Shown: positions 13,282 through 22,143, counted from the stretch's first letter. The stretch is 22,872 nucleotides of DNA from Candidatus Oleimmundimicrobium americanum (GCA_002366545.1 DFBH01000054.1:1-22872); one strand, 5' to 3'. Numbers and translations: made by a program. Notes: a model not told the origin generated them from the letters alone.

Positions 13282-13290
13282 ATTATAGCA
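13282..13290 (-). promoter_or_regulatory. Extended -10 promoter for tRNA-Leu
   Basis: The minus strand reads TGCTATAAT, a perfect extended -10. The leader to the tRNA is about 100 nt and contains the perfect palindrome CCCTCGAGGG (13255-13264 region), which could form a hairpin. It probably also serves the exported-protein gene downstream. Confidence 0.5.
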
Positions 13291-13375
13291 CTTTTGTCGA
13301 CGAATTAAGCCACAGTAGTTAAATTGCCCTAAAGCTAGTAGAATAAATAGAAATTGTAATGTATCGGAGATGGCC

Positions 13376-15166
13376 TTGAGCAAAGAACTTTTGTTAGAAA
13401 GATTTCAAATTCTTGAAGAAGTAGGCATTGGGGGCTCCGCAAAGGTATACAAAGCGTTTGACACACGGATGGAACGTGTTGTCGCAATTAAAATAATCCC
13501 CATCAGCGCCAAGAATGCCCCGAGGACATTGCGGGAAGCTCAGACATCTTCCCTGTTAAACCACCCCAATATCGTCACATTATACGAGTTTGACAAGGAT
13601 GAAGAAAACTACTATTTAATCATGGAATATGTAAACGGCATACCGCTCTCCAAAATATTGCAACGAGAAACGCCTTTTACGCTCGACCAAAGCATCGCCA
13701 TAGCTTCCCAAATATGTATTGCCCTGGAATGTGCTCATTTAAACGACGTAATTCACAGAGACATTAAACCTGAAAACATCATGCTTCTTCACGATGGCAG
13801 AGTAAAAGTTATGGATTTCGGGATCGCCAGACTGAAGGGAACATCGACGTTAACGTCCGAAGGAACTATGGTCGGGACAATTGGATATATGTCCCCCGAA
13901 CAAGCATCAGGAGACTATCTCGATGAAGCAACCGATATCTTTTCCTTGGGGGTAGTTTTTTACCAGATGCTTACCGGAACAAATCCTTTTGAAGCCGATA
14001 CGCCGGCGACAACAATATTTAAAATTTTAAACACTGAACCTCGGCCGCCAAGCGAGATAAACCCAAGCATCCCTAAAAAACTCGATTCGGTGATTGCAAA
14101 AGCGCTGACAAAAGATCCCGACGAAAGATACAGAACCATAACTCAGATGCGCTATAAAATCGAAAGGCAAAAAGATTCAAACGCAAACTCAAAAGCCATC
14201 CTAAGACCGCTTTTTGAACAAGTAGCAAACGGTCTCGATTATCTCGAGGATGAAGATGAATTCGAAGGCGAAGAGAGACTGGAAAATTTAAGAAATACCA
14301 TTTGGGAGGTTTGGGAAAACAAAGGAGAGTCCATTAAAAGAATTTCAGGAGCTTTGCTTATGGCCACTACGTCCTGGTATGCTTTGGATAAACTTGGGTT
14401 TTATTCCGCAAACCTTGCGCTTTTTCTTCCCTTGATTTTATTTTTGGTTGCCTTGCTCCTTCCTCTCCTGGGGCTTATCCTGCTACCAATATTAATTACA
14501 CCTCCGCTTTTCAATTTTTCTCCCGCTTTAACGGTGCTTTTTGTCATATTTTCGGCGATTTACATAGCCACTTTCGGCCGCCGGAACCCCTTGATTGCAA
14601 TAATTCCGGTTGTCGTCCCTTTTATGGCTAAAATAAATTTGGCCCCATTGTTTCCTCTGTTTATGGGACTTTTTTTAAGCGCATCTACTGCAGCCTTAAT
14701 CAGCGGAGTTGGCTGTTTGGGCTTGGGGCTTTATATCATCTTTTCGAGCCATTTAGTTAATCCGCTATCCGCCATTCAAAGTCCCTGCCATTTAGCAGCA
14801 AATTTAATGGGGCGCACAAATCCGCTTACAGCCCTTGCCGATATTCTTATGACCCTGCTGGCTGACCAACCTCTGCTTTTACTCCAAGTGTTTATTTGGG
14901 TCATATGTGGATTTGTGGTCGGCTGGATTGCAAGAAATAAGCGTCTTATGGGAGACATTCTCGGCTTATCACTCGGCATTCTGTTGCTCACCGCAGGGTA
15001 TGTATGGCTCCCTACCCTGATTGGTCAACCGCCTTTAACCATTGAGGAGACACTGCGAACTCTTTCGTTTTCCTTTATAATGCTTTTATTGCTGCTGGTG
15101 TTTGTTCCCTACAAACAAATGAGAGCAAAACACAAAAAAGGGTTGGCTTCCAAGAAAGCGAAGTGA
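13376..15166 (+). CDS. Ser/Thr protein kinase with polytopic C-terminal membrane domain
   Basis: A 596-aa protein from a TTG start. Residues of about 8-268 form a complete PknB-type kinase domain: Gly-loop GIGGSAKV (17-24), Lys39 (VAIK), Glu54, HRDIKPEN (Asp129, Asn134), DFG (Asp147) and GYMSPEQ. All catalytic residues are present. After an acidic linker (DEDEFEGEERLE) the protein does not continue into PASTA repeats. Instead, from about 325 to 580, there are about eight hydrophobic helices with short loops and a basic tail. I recognise no family for this part. An ATG at 13370 is only 0-1 nt from GGAG, whereas the TTG at 13376 is 6 nt from it, so I prefer the TTG. The gene heads the cell-wall cluster, 4 nt before fhaA. 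Confidence 0.88.
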   Translation: MSKELLLERFQILEEVGIGGSAKVYKAFDTRMERVVAIKIIPISAKNAPRTLREAQTSSLLNHPNIVTLYEFDKDEENYYLIMEYVNGIPLSKILQRETPFTLDQSIAIASQICIALECAHLNDVIHRDIKPENIMLLHDGRVKVMDFGIARLKGTSTLTSEGTMVGTIGYMSPEQASGDYLDEATDIFSLGVVFYQMLTGTNPFEADTPATTIFKILNTEPRPPSEINPSIPKKLDSVIAKALTKDPDERYRTITQMRYKIERQKDSNANSKAILRPLFEQVANGLDYLEDEDEFEGEERLENLRNTIWEVWENKGESIKRISGALLMATTSWYALDKLGFYSANLALFLPLILFLVALLLPLLGLILLPILITPPLFNFSPALTVLFVIFSAIYIATFGRRNPLIAIIPVVVPFMAKINLAPLFPLFMGLFLSASTAALISGVGCLGLGLYIIFSSHLVNPLSAIQSPCHLAANLMGRTNPLTALADILMTLLADQPLLLLQVFIWVICGFVVGWIARNKRLMGDILGLSLGILLLTAGYVWLPTLIGQPPLTIEETLRTLSFSFIMLLLLLVFVPYKQMRAKHKKGLASKKAK

Positions 15167-15170
15167 AAGA

Positions 15171-15896
15171 TTGAGCCTCTTAAGTGATTTTGAAAAAAAG
15201 CTCGAAAGTTTATTTGAAGGCTTTTTTGCCAAACAATTTAAATCCCACGTTCAACCAATCGAAATTGCAAAAAAAATATCCCGGGAAATGAATGAACATA
15301 AAGTCGTGGGGATTAACAATATATATCTGCCAAATTTTTTTGCCGTCTATTTGAGCCCAAAGGATAAAGAAGGCCTCGTTTCCTTTGAAGGAGCTTTAGT
15401 AACAGAACTCTCCGAATTCATCGAGGCTCACGCAGAAAAAGAAGGTTCCGCCCTACTGGGGGCTCCTCAAATTAAAATCGAGGCAAGAGACGACCTTTCT
15501 CTCGGAGAAGTTAGGATAGAAAGCTCTCTCGTGGAAGACACCCCTTCCGATAGCAATATTTTACCCTCCAAGGAGAAAAAACGGGATAGTTTAATTTTAA
15601 AAGGAGCTTACTTAATCATCACAGAACAAGGCAAAGATTGTGCCCTTCCTCTTACCGAGAAAATTACAACCATCGGCAGGCTTGAAAGCAACGGTATTTC
15701 AATAAAAGACCCCAATGTTTCTCGTATACACGCCGAGATAAGAGCAGAAAAGGACAATTTCTTTATAAGGGACCTTGGAAGTACAAATGGCACACTTTTA
15801 AACGGAAAAAGAATTGTGGAAAGCAAGCTTGCCGGTGGCGATACAATAATCGTGGGGGCTACCCCAATTAAGTTTCTTAGGAGAAGTTATGTTTAG
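15171..15896 (+). CDS. fhaA: FhaA-type protein (DUF3662 and FHA domains)
   Basis: A 241-aa cytosolic protein from a TTG start. The N-terminal DUF3662 domain (about 1-125, LLSDFEKKLESLFEGFFAKQFKSHVQPIEIAKKI at its start) is characteristic of actinobacterial FhaA. A C-terminal FHA domain (about 150-238) has TTIGRLESN, VSRIHAEI and DLGSTNGTLLNGKRI, the Gly-Arg, Ser-x-x-His and Asn-Gly positions that bind phosphothreonine. In mycobacteria FhaA binds the phosphorylated MviN pseudokinase complex and regulates peptidoglycan synthesis. Family alignment supports the TTG because the usual start (M-x-L-L/S-x-F-E) falls there, although the Shine-Dalgarno is weak. The linker between domains is shorter than in mycobacteria. 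The 3' end overlaps fhaB by 8 nt. Confidence 0.9.
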   Translation: MSLLSDFEKKLESLFEGFFAKQFKSHVQPIEIAKKISREMNEHKVVGINNIYLPNFFAVYLSPKDKEGLVSFEGALVTELSEFIEAHAEKEGSALLGAPQIKIEARDDLSLGEVRIESSLVEDTPSDSNILPSKEKKRDSLILKGAYLIITEQGKDCALPLTEKITTIGRLESNGISIKDPNVSRIHAEIRAEKDNFFIRDLGSTNGTLLNGKRIVESKLAGGDTIIVGATPIKFLRRSYV

Positions 15897-16320
15897 CCTG
15901 ATACAGTTGAGCTTAAAAATTGTTTTTTTAGCTCTCATGTACCTATTCTTATACATCTTGGTTAAAGGAATTTACAAAGATCTCAAGGCTTATCAAACCA
16001 ATGGACCAACCGGAAGAAAACCATCCAAAAATCCGCATCTCGTGGTTTTGGAAAGCCCCTCGGTAAAAGCGGGCAGAGTTTTTTCTCTCGCTCATGAGTT
16101 TATCATCGGAAGATCTCCTGAAAACAATTTGTTTCTTAAAGATGTCTTCGTTTCAAAACATCATGGCCGAATTTATAAACGTGGCGGGAAAATGTTCATA
16201 GAGGATTTAAACAGTTCAAACGGCATCTTTTTAAACGGAGAAAAAATTACCGCACCAAGCAGAATTAAGGTTGGAGACAAGGTAAAAATAGGACAGTCAA
16301 CCTTTGAATTTGTGGAGTAA
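15889..16320 (+). CDS. fhaB: FhaB/FipA-type FHA protein with N-terminal membrane anchor
   Basis: A 143-aa protein. One hydrophobic segment (about residues 4-26) anchors it to the membrane, followed by a short linker. A C-terminal FHA domain (about 50-143) shows FIIGRSPENNLFLKD, VSKHHGRIY and DLNSSNGIFLNGEKI, with the conserved phosphothreonine-binding Arg, Ser, His and Asn. In mycobacteria FhaB (FipA) is phosphorylated by PknA and links FtsZ and FtsQ at division. TAGGAG precedes the ATG and the start overlaps fhaA by 8 nt, both of which favour coupled translation. The phosphatase gene starts 4 nt after the stop. Confidence 0.88.
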   Translation: MFSLIQLSLKIVFLALMYLFLYILVKGIYKDLKAYQTNGPTGRKPSKNPHLVVLESPSVKAGRVFSLAHEFIIGRSPENNLFLKDVFVSKHHGRIYKRGGKMFIEDLNSSNGIFLNGEKITAPSRIKVGDKVKIGQSTFEFVE

Positions 16321-16324
16321 GCAT

Positions 16325-17149
16325 ATGAAATATGGAGTACGCACGGATATTGGCAAAACAAGAGAAATTAACGAGGATTCTTACATTGCAAACGGCAATA
16401 TGTTTGCGGTGGCCGATGGGATGGGAGGACACAAAGCCGGGGAGATAGCAAGCTCGCTTGCTTTGAAAGTTCTGTCCAAAAACATAAATCCTGAAAAGGA
16501 CATGAAAAAAAACCTCTCCTCAAGCATAAGAAAAGCAAATAAGACCGTTTATCGTGAGAGCTTATCTGACCCCAAAAAATACGGAATGGGGACCACGCTC
16601 ACCGTGCTTATTCCTAAAAATGACAAAGTTTACATTGGGCATATTGGAGACAGCAGGGCTTACCTCCTAAGAAACCTCGAGTTGACACAGCTAACAGAGG
16701 ATCACTCCTTGGTCGCCCAAATGGTGAAAGAGGGAAGGCTAACAACCAGAGAGGCTAAGCTCCATCCCTTAAGAAGCGTAATTACTCAAGCTTTAGGTGC
16801 TAAAGCAATAACTAAGCCGGATATCTTTACTTTATCCATAAAAAATGGCGATAAATTACTCCTCGCGACCGACGGGGTGACATCGATGCTTGCTGATTCG
16901 GAGATACTTAAGGTTATCATCCAAGACCGCGAGCCACAGACCTTGTGTGACCTTTTGGTGGAAGCAGCAAACAAAGAAGGGGGCTCCGACAACATTACGG
17001 TGATTTTAATTGAATTTAACAAAACTGATCCCGTTTTTCATAATACCTCTTCCGCAAAAAGCAAAAGTAGCTTAGTTAAAACCGCTTTTTTTAGCGTGTT
17101 TTTAATGCTTCTTGCCTTAATTTCTCTCTACATCATTCTTAGGAGGTAA
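16325..17149 (+). CDS. pstP: PP2C-family Ser/Thr phosphatase, membrane-anchored (PstP-like)
   Basis: A 274-aa protein that would dephosphorylate the kinases and their substrates. The PPM motifs are complete: EDSY near the start, AVADGMGGHKAGEIAS (metal-binding Asp), GMGTTLTVL, IGHIGDSRAYLLR, LTEDHSLV, LATDGVTSML and GGSDNITVILIEF. A short linker leads to a single C-terminal membrane helix (about 250-271), shorter than in mycobacterial PstP, with almost no extracellular part. A frame opening at 16304 overlaps fhaB and is less likely; the ATG at 16325 follows TGGAG by about 7 nt and starts the conserved MKYGVRTDIG. rodA begins 6 nt after the stop. Confidence 0.93.
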   Translation: MKYGVRTDIGKTREINEDSYIANGNMFAVADGMGGHKAGEIASSLALKVLSKNINPEKDMKKNLSSSIRKANKTVYRESLSDPKKYGMGTTLTVLIPKNDKVYIGHIGDSRAYLLRNLELTQLTEDHSLVAQMVKEGRLTTREAKLHPLRSVITQALGAKAITKPDIFTLSIKNGDKLLLATDGVTSMLADSEILKVIIQDREPQTLCDLLVEAANKEGGSDNITVILIEFNKTDPVFHNTSSAKSKSSLVKTAFFSVFLMLLALISLYIILRR

Positions 17150-17155
17150 GCAACC

Positions 17156-18460
17156 ATGCCCAACAAAAAAAGAGGCAAAGAGGCTTTGCTCTTCCTTCTA
17201 ATCTTCCTTTTAGCTACAGTTGGAGCGATTCTGGTCGATTTTCCAAACGTCGCCGGAGTACCCATCGGAGCACTTCTAATCGCCGGGATACTGTTTTTAC
17301 TTCTTTTGGCCGCTTATTTATCCTATCGCTTTTTTTTGCCGGAAGCCGATTATTTCCTTTTGCCCTGCGTCTTTTTTTTGGTCTCTCTCGGCACAATTAT
17401 GATATATCGACTTAAACCCGGTCTGGTCTGGCTGCAATTGCTCTGGATTGGCATTGGAATTCTGGCCCTGACTTTTACGTTAATCTTGTTTGGAAAAAAG
17501 AACTATCGCTTCCTCGAAAATTACAAATATATCTGCGCGTTAATTGGAATAATTCTTCTCCTTTCCCCGGTTTTTTTTGGAAAAGAAATAGGCGGAGCAA
17601 GACTTTGGCTAAGAATCGGCCCTCTCTCTTTCCAGCCAGCTGAAATTGCCAAATTATTAATAATTATTTTCTTGGCCGCTTATTTAAAAGATAAGTCTGA
17701 GCTCCTCTCAACTACGACCAGAAAACTGAGGGGCATAGATATCCCCGACCCAAAACATTTCGGACCATTGTTGGTCATGTGGGGAATATCGCTGGCAATC
17801 CTTGTTCTTGAAAAAGATTTAGGCACTTCGCTGCTTTTCTTTGGAGTTTTCCTTGCCATGCTCTACGTTGCCACAGGAAGAGGTGCTTATGTATTTGCCG
17901 GAACTACCTTGTTCATCGCTGGAGCAACCGCCTGTTACAAAGTCTTTCCTCATGTCCAAACTCGCATCAATATTTGGTTAAACCCTTGGTCCGATATAGC
18001 CGGCAAAGGATATCAAATTGTTCAATCGCTTTTCGCCATAGCAAGCGGCGGGCTTTCCGGTTCGGGTCTCAGCCTGGGCTACCCTTTTCACATCCCCGCC
18101 GTTCATACAGACTTCATTTTCTCGGCCATATGTGAAGAACTTGGTTTTCTGGGTGGAGTTGCCATCATTCTAACCTATCTGTTAATTGTTTATCGGGGCT
18201 TAAAAATTGGGATAGAGACAGATGACAAATTTGGAAAACTGCTCGCCGTTGGACTGACCTCAATATTTGCAATACAATCATGGGTCATCATGGCGGGTGT
18301 CACCAAGCTCATTCCGCTAACCGGAATTACCCTGCCCTTCATGAGTTATGGCGGAAGCTCCATACTCTCAAACTTCATCTTGCTCGGCTTTTTGTTGAGC
18401 ATATCCGGTAACATCTCATCATCCCGTAATAAGCCCGGAGGTGCAATTAGTAATGAATAA
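17156..18460 (+). CDS. rodA: SEDS-family peptidoglycan glycosyltransferase (RodA/FtsW)
   Basis: A 434-aa protein with about 10-12 membrane helices. SEDS proteins polymerise lipid II into glycan strands together with a class B PBP. Signatures are GGARLWLRIGPLSFQPAEIAKL, the catalytic-loop VLEKDLGTSLLFFGVFL (Glu-Lys-Asp), GYPFHIPAVHTDFIFSAICEELGFLGG and LPFMSYGGSSI. A strong Shine-Dalgarno (AGGAGGTAA) lies about 6 nt before the ATG. Its last 8 nt overlap the start of pbpA, the expected partner. Family membership is certain; RodA rather than FtsW is inferred from the actinobacterial neighbourhood. Confidence 0.95.
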   Translation: MPNKKRGKEALLFLLIFLLATVGAILVDFPNVAGVPIGALLIAGILFLLLLAAYLSYRFFLPEADYFLLPCVFFLVSLGTIMIYRLKPGLVWLQLLWIGIGILALTFTLILFGKKNYRFLENYKYICALIGIILLLSPVFFGKEIGGARLWLRIGPLSFQPAEIAKLLIIIFLAAYLKDKSELLSTTTRKLRGIDIPDPKHFGPLLVMWGISLAILVLEKDLGTSLLFFGVFLAMLYVATGRGAYVFAGTTLFIAGATACYKVFPHVQTRINIWLNPWSDIAGKGYQIVQSLFAIASGGLSGSGLSLGYPFHIPAVHTDFIFSAICEELGFLGGVAIILTYLLIVYRGLKIGIETDDKFGKLLAVGLTSIFAIQSWVIMAGVTKLIPLTGITLPFMSYGGSSILSNFILLGFLLSISGNISSSRNKPGGAISNE

Positions 18461-19853
18461 ACGCTCGCGTTCCCTTGGGACTGTTTTTTTGGGGGCATTT
18501 ATCATATTGATAATTAATCTGACCTATCTTCAGGTCTTTGCCGCCAACAAAATATCGTCACATCCGGGAAATAAACGTGCCCTCGCCAAAGAAGCCTCCA
18601 TCGAGCGCGGTAAGATACTTAGTGCAGATAATAGGATTCTCGCAGATAATAGGATTGGAGAAAATATTTACGTTCGAACTTATCCGGAAGGAGAAACGGC
18701 CTCGGCCATAATTGGCTTCAACAGCATTAAATATGGACGAGCCGGTATCGAATTAACTTACAATGACTACCTTCTTGGAAAACGAGAAGTAACTTCCATC
18801 GAAGATTACATAAAAGGAATAGCCGGCGAGAAAATTCCCGGAAACGATATCATCTTAACAATAAATTACTCGCTCCAAAAAGAGGCATTTGAGGCGCTCG
18901 GCAACAACAGGGGAGCAATTGTAGCCCTGGAACCAAAAACGGGAGCGGTACTCGCAATGGCGACAACCCCCGCCTTTAACCCAAACACCCTCGATGAAGA
19001 CTGGGAAACCTTAATTAACGATTCTTCCGCACCACTAATCAATCGGGCAATCCAGGGGCTGTACCCCCCGGGGTCTTCCTTTAAAATAATTACCGCCTCG
19101 GCCGCCATCGATTCCGGCACAACCGCTTTCGATTCCATCTATAAAAGTCCCGGCGAAATCGAGGTTCACGGCAACATCGTTTCCAACTATAAAAAGGAGG
19201 ACTTGGGAGAGATTCCTTTAGACAAAGCCTTTGCTCTTTCGGCAAACACGGCCTTCGCTCAAATAGGGTTGGATCTTGGAGCAGATAAATTGGTTAAATA
19301 TGCTGAGGGTTTTGGCCTCAATCATCAAATCCCTTTTAATTTGCCCGTAAAAACGAGCAGTATCCCTGCCCCGAAAAAAATGGACGATGTGGATGTTGCC
19401 TGGGGTGCCATTGGGCAAGCGGATGTACTTGTTACCCCCTTACAGATGGCTTTGGTGGGCTCCTCGATTGCAAATGAAGGCACCGTAATGAAACCATTTC
19501 TGGTGAAAGAAATCCGCGACCACAGAGGAATCATCGTAAAAAGCTTTGAGGGTAAGAAATGGCTCAAGCCAATTGAGCAGACAACGGCCAAAGAGATAGC
19601 CGAGATGATGATTAAAACAGTTGAGGAGGGAACAGGCGAGGCGGCTCAAATTTCAAACATCAGCGTAGCGGGCAAAACAGGAACGGCCGAGGTCGCTAAC
19701 AGCGACCCTCACGCTTGGTTTATAGGCTTTGCCCCGGCCCAAAACCCTAAAATCGTGGTGGCCGTGATAGTCGAAAACGGTGGGCTGGGAAGCAAGGGGG
19801 CCGCTCCTTTGGCTAAAAGAGTTATTCAAAAAGCTTTAACGCTCACAAAATAA
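18453..19853 (+). CDS. pbpA: Class B penicillin-binding protein, transpeptidase (PbpA-like)
   Basis: A 466-aa protein with an N-terminal membrane helix (about 8-30), a short dimerisation-like region and a transpeptidase domain from about 140. Catalytic motifs are complete: SxxK (Ser208-Lys211, PPGSSFKII), SxN (Ser263-Asn265) and KTG (Lys408-Gly410). It cross-links peptidoglycan in partnership with the SEDS protein encoded just upstream. It is small for a class B PBP and lacks a PASTA tail, as is usual for actinobacterial PbpA. The ATG at 18453 is preferred over the GTG at 18441 because GGAGGTG lies 9 nt upstream of the ATG and includes the GTG. It overlaps rodA by 8 nt (ATGAATAA). Confidence 0.93.
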   Translation: MNKRSRSLGTVFLGAFIILIINLTYLQVFAANKISSHPGNKRALAKEASIERGKILSADNRILADNRIGENIYVRTYPEGETASAIIGFNSIKYGRAGIELTYNDYLLGKREVTSIEDYIKGIAGEKIPGNDIILTINYSLQKEAFEALGNNRGAIVALEPKTGAVLAMATTPAFNPNTLDEDWETLINDSSAPLINRAIQGLYPPGSSFKIITASAAIDSGTTAFDSIYKSPGEIEVHGNIVSNYKKEDLGEIPLDKAFALSANTAFAQIGLDLGADKLVKYAEGFGLNHQIPFNLPVKTSSIPAPKKMDDVDVAWGAIGQADVLVTPLQMALVGSSIANEGTVMKPFLVKEIRDHRGIIVKSFEGKKWLKPIEQTTAKEIAEMMIKTVEEGTGEAAQISNISVAGKTGTAEVANSDPHAWFIGFAPAQNPKIVVAVIVENGGLGSKGAAPLAKRVIQKALTLTK

Positions 19854-19895
19854 CATAGTTATCGAGCAAACAACTTAACGAACTGGAGTTTTCCC

Positions 19896-19924
19896 TTTTG
19901 GATTTTTTTAATTTCTGATAAAAT
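19896..19924 (+). promoter_or_regulatory. Possible promoter for the PASTA kinase gene
   Basis: In the 102-nt gap after pbpA, TTTTGG/TTGGAT (19896-19903) and TAAAAT (19919-19924) sit 15-17 nt apart depending on the -35 chosen. The start would be near 19931, ahead of AAGGAG. The match is modest and read-through from pbpA is equally possible. Confidence 0.25.
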
Positions 19925-19955
19925 AAGGTGTCAAAAAAAGGAGTTTAAAATAGAT

Positions 19956-21788
19956 ATGCACATGATAGGCAAGATTTTTAGCGGCAGATATAAAATAGTT
20001 GAAAAGATAGGACGAGGCGGAATGGCCAATATTTATAAAGCCGAAGATGTGGTCCTTAACCGCACCGTTGCCGTAAAAACCCTGCACCCTCAGTTTGCGC
20101 AGGATAAAGACTTTGTCGCCCGCTTTAAGAGAGAAGCCCAGGCAGCCGCAAGCTTAAACCACCCAAACATCGTAAGCATTTACGACTGGGGATGCGAAGA
20201 TGCTACTTACTTTATAGTAATGGAGCACCTGGAAGGGTGGGATTTAAAACAACTAATAAAAGCTCAAGCTCCCCTGCCGGTTGATGAAGTAATTGAGATA
20301 GCAAACCAGGTATGCTCCGCGGTGGAATTTGCTCATCAACGCAACGTAATACATCGCGACATAAAATCCCAAAACATAATCATCACCCCTCAAGGGCAAG
20401 CGAAAGTAACCGACTTCGGGATAGCTCGCGCCGGGGCGGCCGGAATGACTCAAACGGGTTCAGTTATGGGAACCGCCGAGTACATCTCTCCGGAACAAGC
20501 ACAAGGAATTGAGGTCGGAAAAGCAACCGACATCTACTCCCTCGGCATTGTCCTCTACGAGGCGCTTACCGGAAGCTTGCCCTTTAAAGGCGAAAATTCT
20601 TTAGCGGTGGCAATGAAGCAGGTTAAAGAAAAACCGTTGCCCCCAACCATTTTAAACTTAGAGATACCGGTACCGCTCGAGGCAATTATCTTAAAAGCGC
20701 TTGAAAAGAACCCGGCTGACCGATATCCTTCAGCTGAAGCAGTACGAAAAGATTTGCTTCGCGCCTCAAAAGGTATCCCCATTGAGGCAACGCCCACCTT
20801 ATTCAGAGAAGACGGAGAAACAAAGGTACTTCCCACCACCGAAGTCCGCGGCGCCCAAAAAAGTGCTCCCATGAAAAAGAGCAACGGGGCTAAGTGGCTC
20901 CCCTGGGCAATGCTTGTTCTAATGGCAATTTTGTTGGCTTTTGGTGGATACTGGATTTATCGTTCCGCCGCAACCCCAAAGACGGTTATTCCAAACCTGG
21001 AGGGCAAAACCCTGACGGAAGCAACCAGCATATTAAAGGAAAGGGAGCTTAAAATTGAGTCGGAGGAGTCTTTCAGCTCCACCGTTGAGGAAGGAAAAAT
21101 AATTAGTCAGGATCCGGAAGCGGGGATAAAGGTCGAAAAGGACACTATGGTTAAAGTGGTTGTCAGCAAAGGAGAGGAACTTATCACCATCCCCGATGTT
21201 GTTGGCTTAAGCCGCGATGACGCGATAGCTGAACTGGTCCGCATCGGGCTGGAGATAGGAGAAATCATCGAAGAAGAAAATGACGAGGTACCCGCGGGAG
21301 CAATTATTAGCCAAGCACCCGAAGCCGACACCGAAGTAAAAAAGGGCGCTGTCATTAATTTGGTCGCCAGCAAAGGAGAAAATTTGGTTCAAGTCCCGGA
21401 TGTTGTCGGCAAAGACGCAGACGAGGCAACTTCTCGTTTAAAGCAGTTAGATTTAAATGTTGAAAAAAAGCAAGCATATAGCGACACTGTTGAAGAAGGC
21501 AAAGTTATAAGTCAAAACCCCGAGGCCGGAACCGAGGTTAAAACCGACTCAACGGTAACAATCACGGTAAGCAAGGGGAAAGAACTCGTAACCGTGCCCA
21601 ATGTTATAAATATGACCGAGGCAGAAGCGATAACCGCACTTGAGGATTTAGGTCTCGAGGTTGACATAGAGTACTCCGAGCCGATTCCCGAAGGTGATGT
21701 GAGCTACGTCTTAGACCAAAACCCGATGGCAAACACGAAGGTTGAGAAGGGTTCGTTTATAAGGATTTTGGTTGGTGTCGCGGGGTAA
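19956..21788 (+). CDS. pknB: PASTA-domain Ser/Thr protein kinase PknB
   Basis: A 610-aa transmembrane sensor kinase. The cytosolic kinase domain (about 11-275) has GRGGMANIYKAED (Gly-loop), Lys41, Glu60, HRDIKSQN (Asp135, Asn140), DFG (Asp153) and an activation loop MTQTGSVMGTAEYISPEQ with Thr residues placed like the autophosphorylated Thr171/Thr173 of mycobacterial PknB. A juxtamembrane linker leads to one membrane helix (about 313-336). Four PASTA repeats of about 67 residues follow (about 345, 412, 479 and 546 to 610), each opening with a PDV/PNV/PNL motif and ending near a SKGE/SKGK string. PASTA domains bind muropeptides or lipid II. The ATG at 19956 is 12 nt from AAGGAG; an ATG two codons later is farther away. 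Confidence 0.97.
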   Translation: MHMIGKIFSGRYKIVEKIGRGGMANIYKAEDVVLNRTVAVKTLHPQFAQDKDFVARFKREAQAAASLNHPNIVSIYDWGCEDATYFIVMEHLEGWDLKQLIKAQAPLPVDEVIEIANQVCSAVEFAHQRNVIHRDIKSQNIIITPQGQAKVTDFGIARAGAAGMTQTGSVMGTAEYISPEQAQGIEVGKATDIYSLGIVLYEALTGSLPFKGENSLAVAMKQVKEKPLPPTILNLEIPVPLEAIILKALEKNPADRYPSAEAVRKDLLRASKGIPIEATPTLFREDGETKVLPTTEVRGAQKSAPMKKSNGAKWLPWAMLVLMAILLAFGGYWIYRSAATPKTVIPNLEGKTLTEATSILKERELKIESEESFSSTVEEGKIISQDPEAGIKVEKDTMVKVVVSKGEELITIPDVVGLSRDDAIAELVRIGLEIGEIIEEENDEVPAGAIISQAPEADTEVKKGAVINLVASKGENLVQVPDVVGKDADEATSRLKQLDLNVEKKQAYSDTVEEGKVISQNPEAGTEVKTDSTVTITVSKGKELVTVPNVINMTEAEAITALEDLGLEVDIEYSEPIPEGDVSYVLDQNPMANTKVEKGSFIRILVGVAG

Positions 21789-21790
21789 CG

Positions 21791-21849
21791 CAAAGAAACC
21801 CTTTGTTTAATCCAAATTTTATTTTCGTTTCAAATCTAAATGAGTTTAG
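21791..21849. terminator. Weak terminator-like hairpins between convergent genes
   Basis: After the pknB stop, CAAAG/CTTTG (21791-21795 with 21801-21805) is followed by TTTAA. A second stem CTAAA/TTTAG with a 4-nt loop (21836-21849) lies next to the end of the minus-strand gene. Both stems are only 5 bp, in AT-rich sequence, so termination by them is uncertain. Confidence 0.25.
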
Positions 21850-21855
21850 GCTTGT

Positions 21856-22143
21856 TTAGTACTTTCTCTTTTTTTTAATCCCTTTGGACTTTTCTCGCTC
21901 TTTCTCCGATTCTTTTCTGTCGGACTCCCTTAAATATTTGCAGAAGAAGTACGCGGCCACCAAAGTTGATAATAAAAACACCAAAAATAATACGCCGGTC
22001 AACAGGTCGGCATAGAATACTCCCACGGATTCATATCTTCCGCTCTTTGCGCCCTGGGACATGCTAATTGCGCCAAAAATAATGATTGCTATGCTTAAAA
22101 AAATACCGATTCCAATCAAATAATTTTTATAGCCGTCTTTCAT
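21856..22143 (-). CDS. Small membrane protein with charged C-terminal tail (95 aa)
   Basis: From ATG at 22143 the frame gives MKDGYKNYLIG and two hydrophobic helices (about residues 7-28 and 45-70), ending in a highly charged tail rich in Lys, Glu and Arg (KESEKEREKSKGIKKKRKY). Topology with both ends inside is likely. I recognise no family. A longer frame begins at 22263, but a TATAAT box at 22214-22219 lies inside it, and AGGGAG sits 6 nt before the chosen ATG. The gene converges on pknB with a gap of 67 nt. Confidence 0.65.
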   Translation of the reverse strand: MKDGYKNYLIGIGIFLSIAIIIFGAISMSQGAKSGRYESVGVFYADLLTGVLFLVFLLSTLVAAYFFCKYLRESDRKESEKEREKSKGIKKKRKY

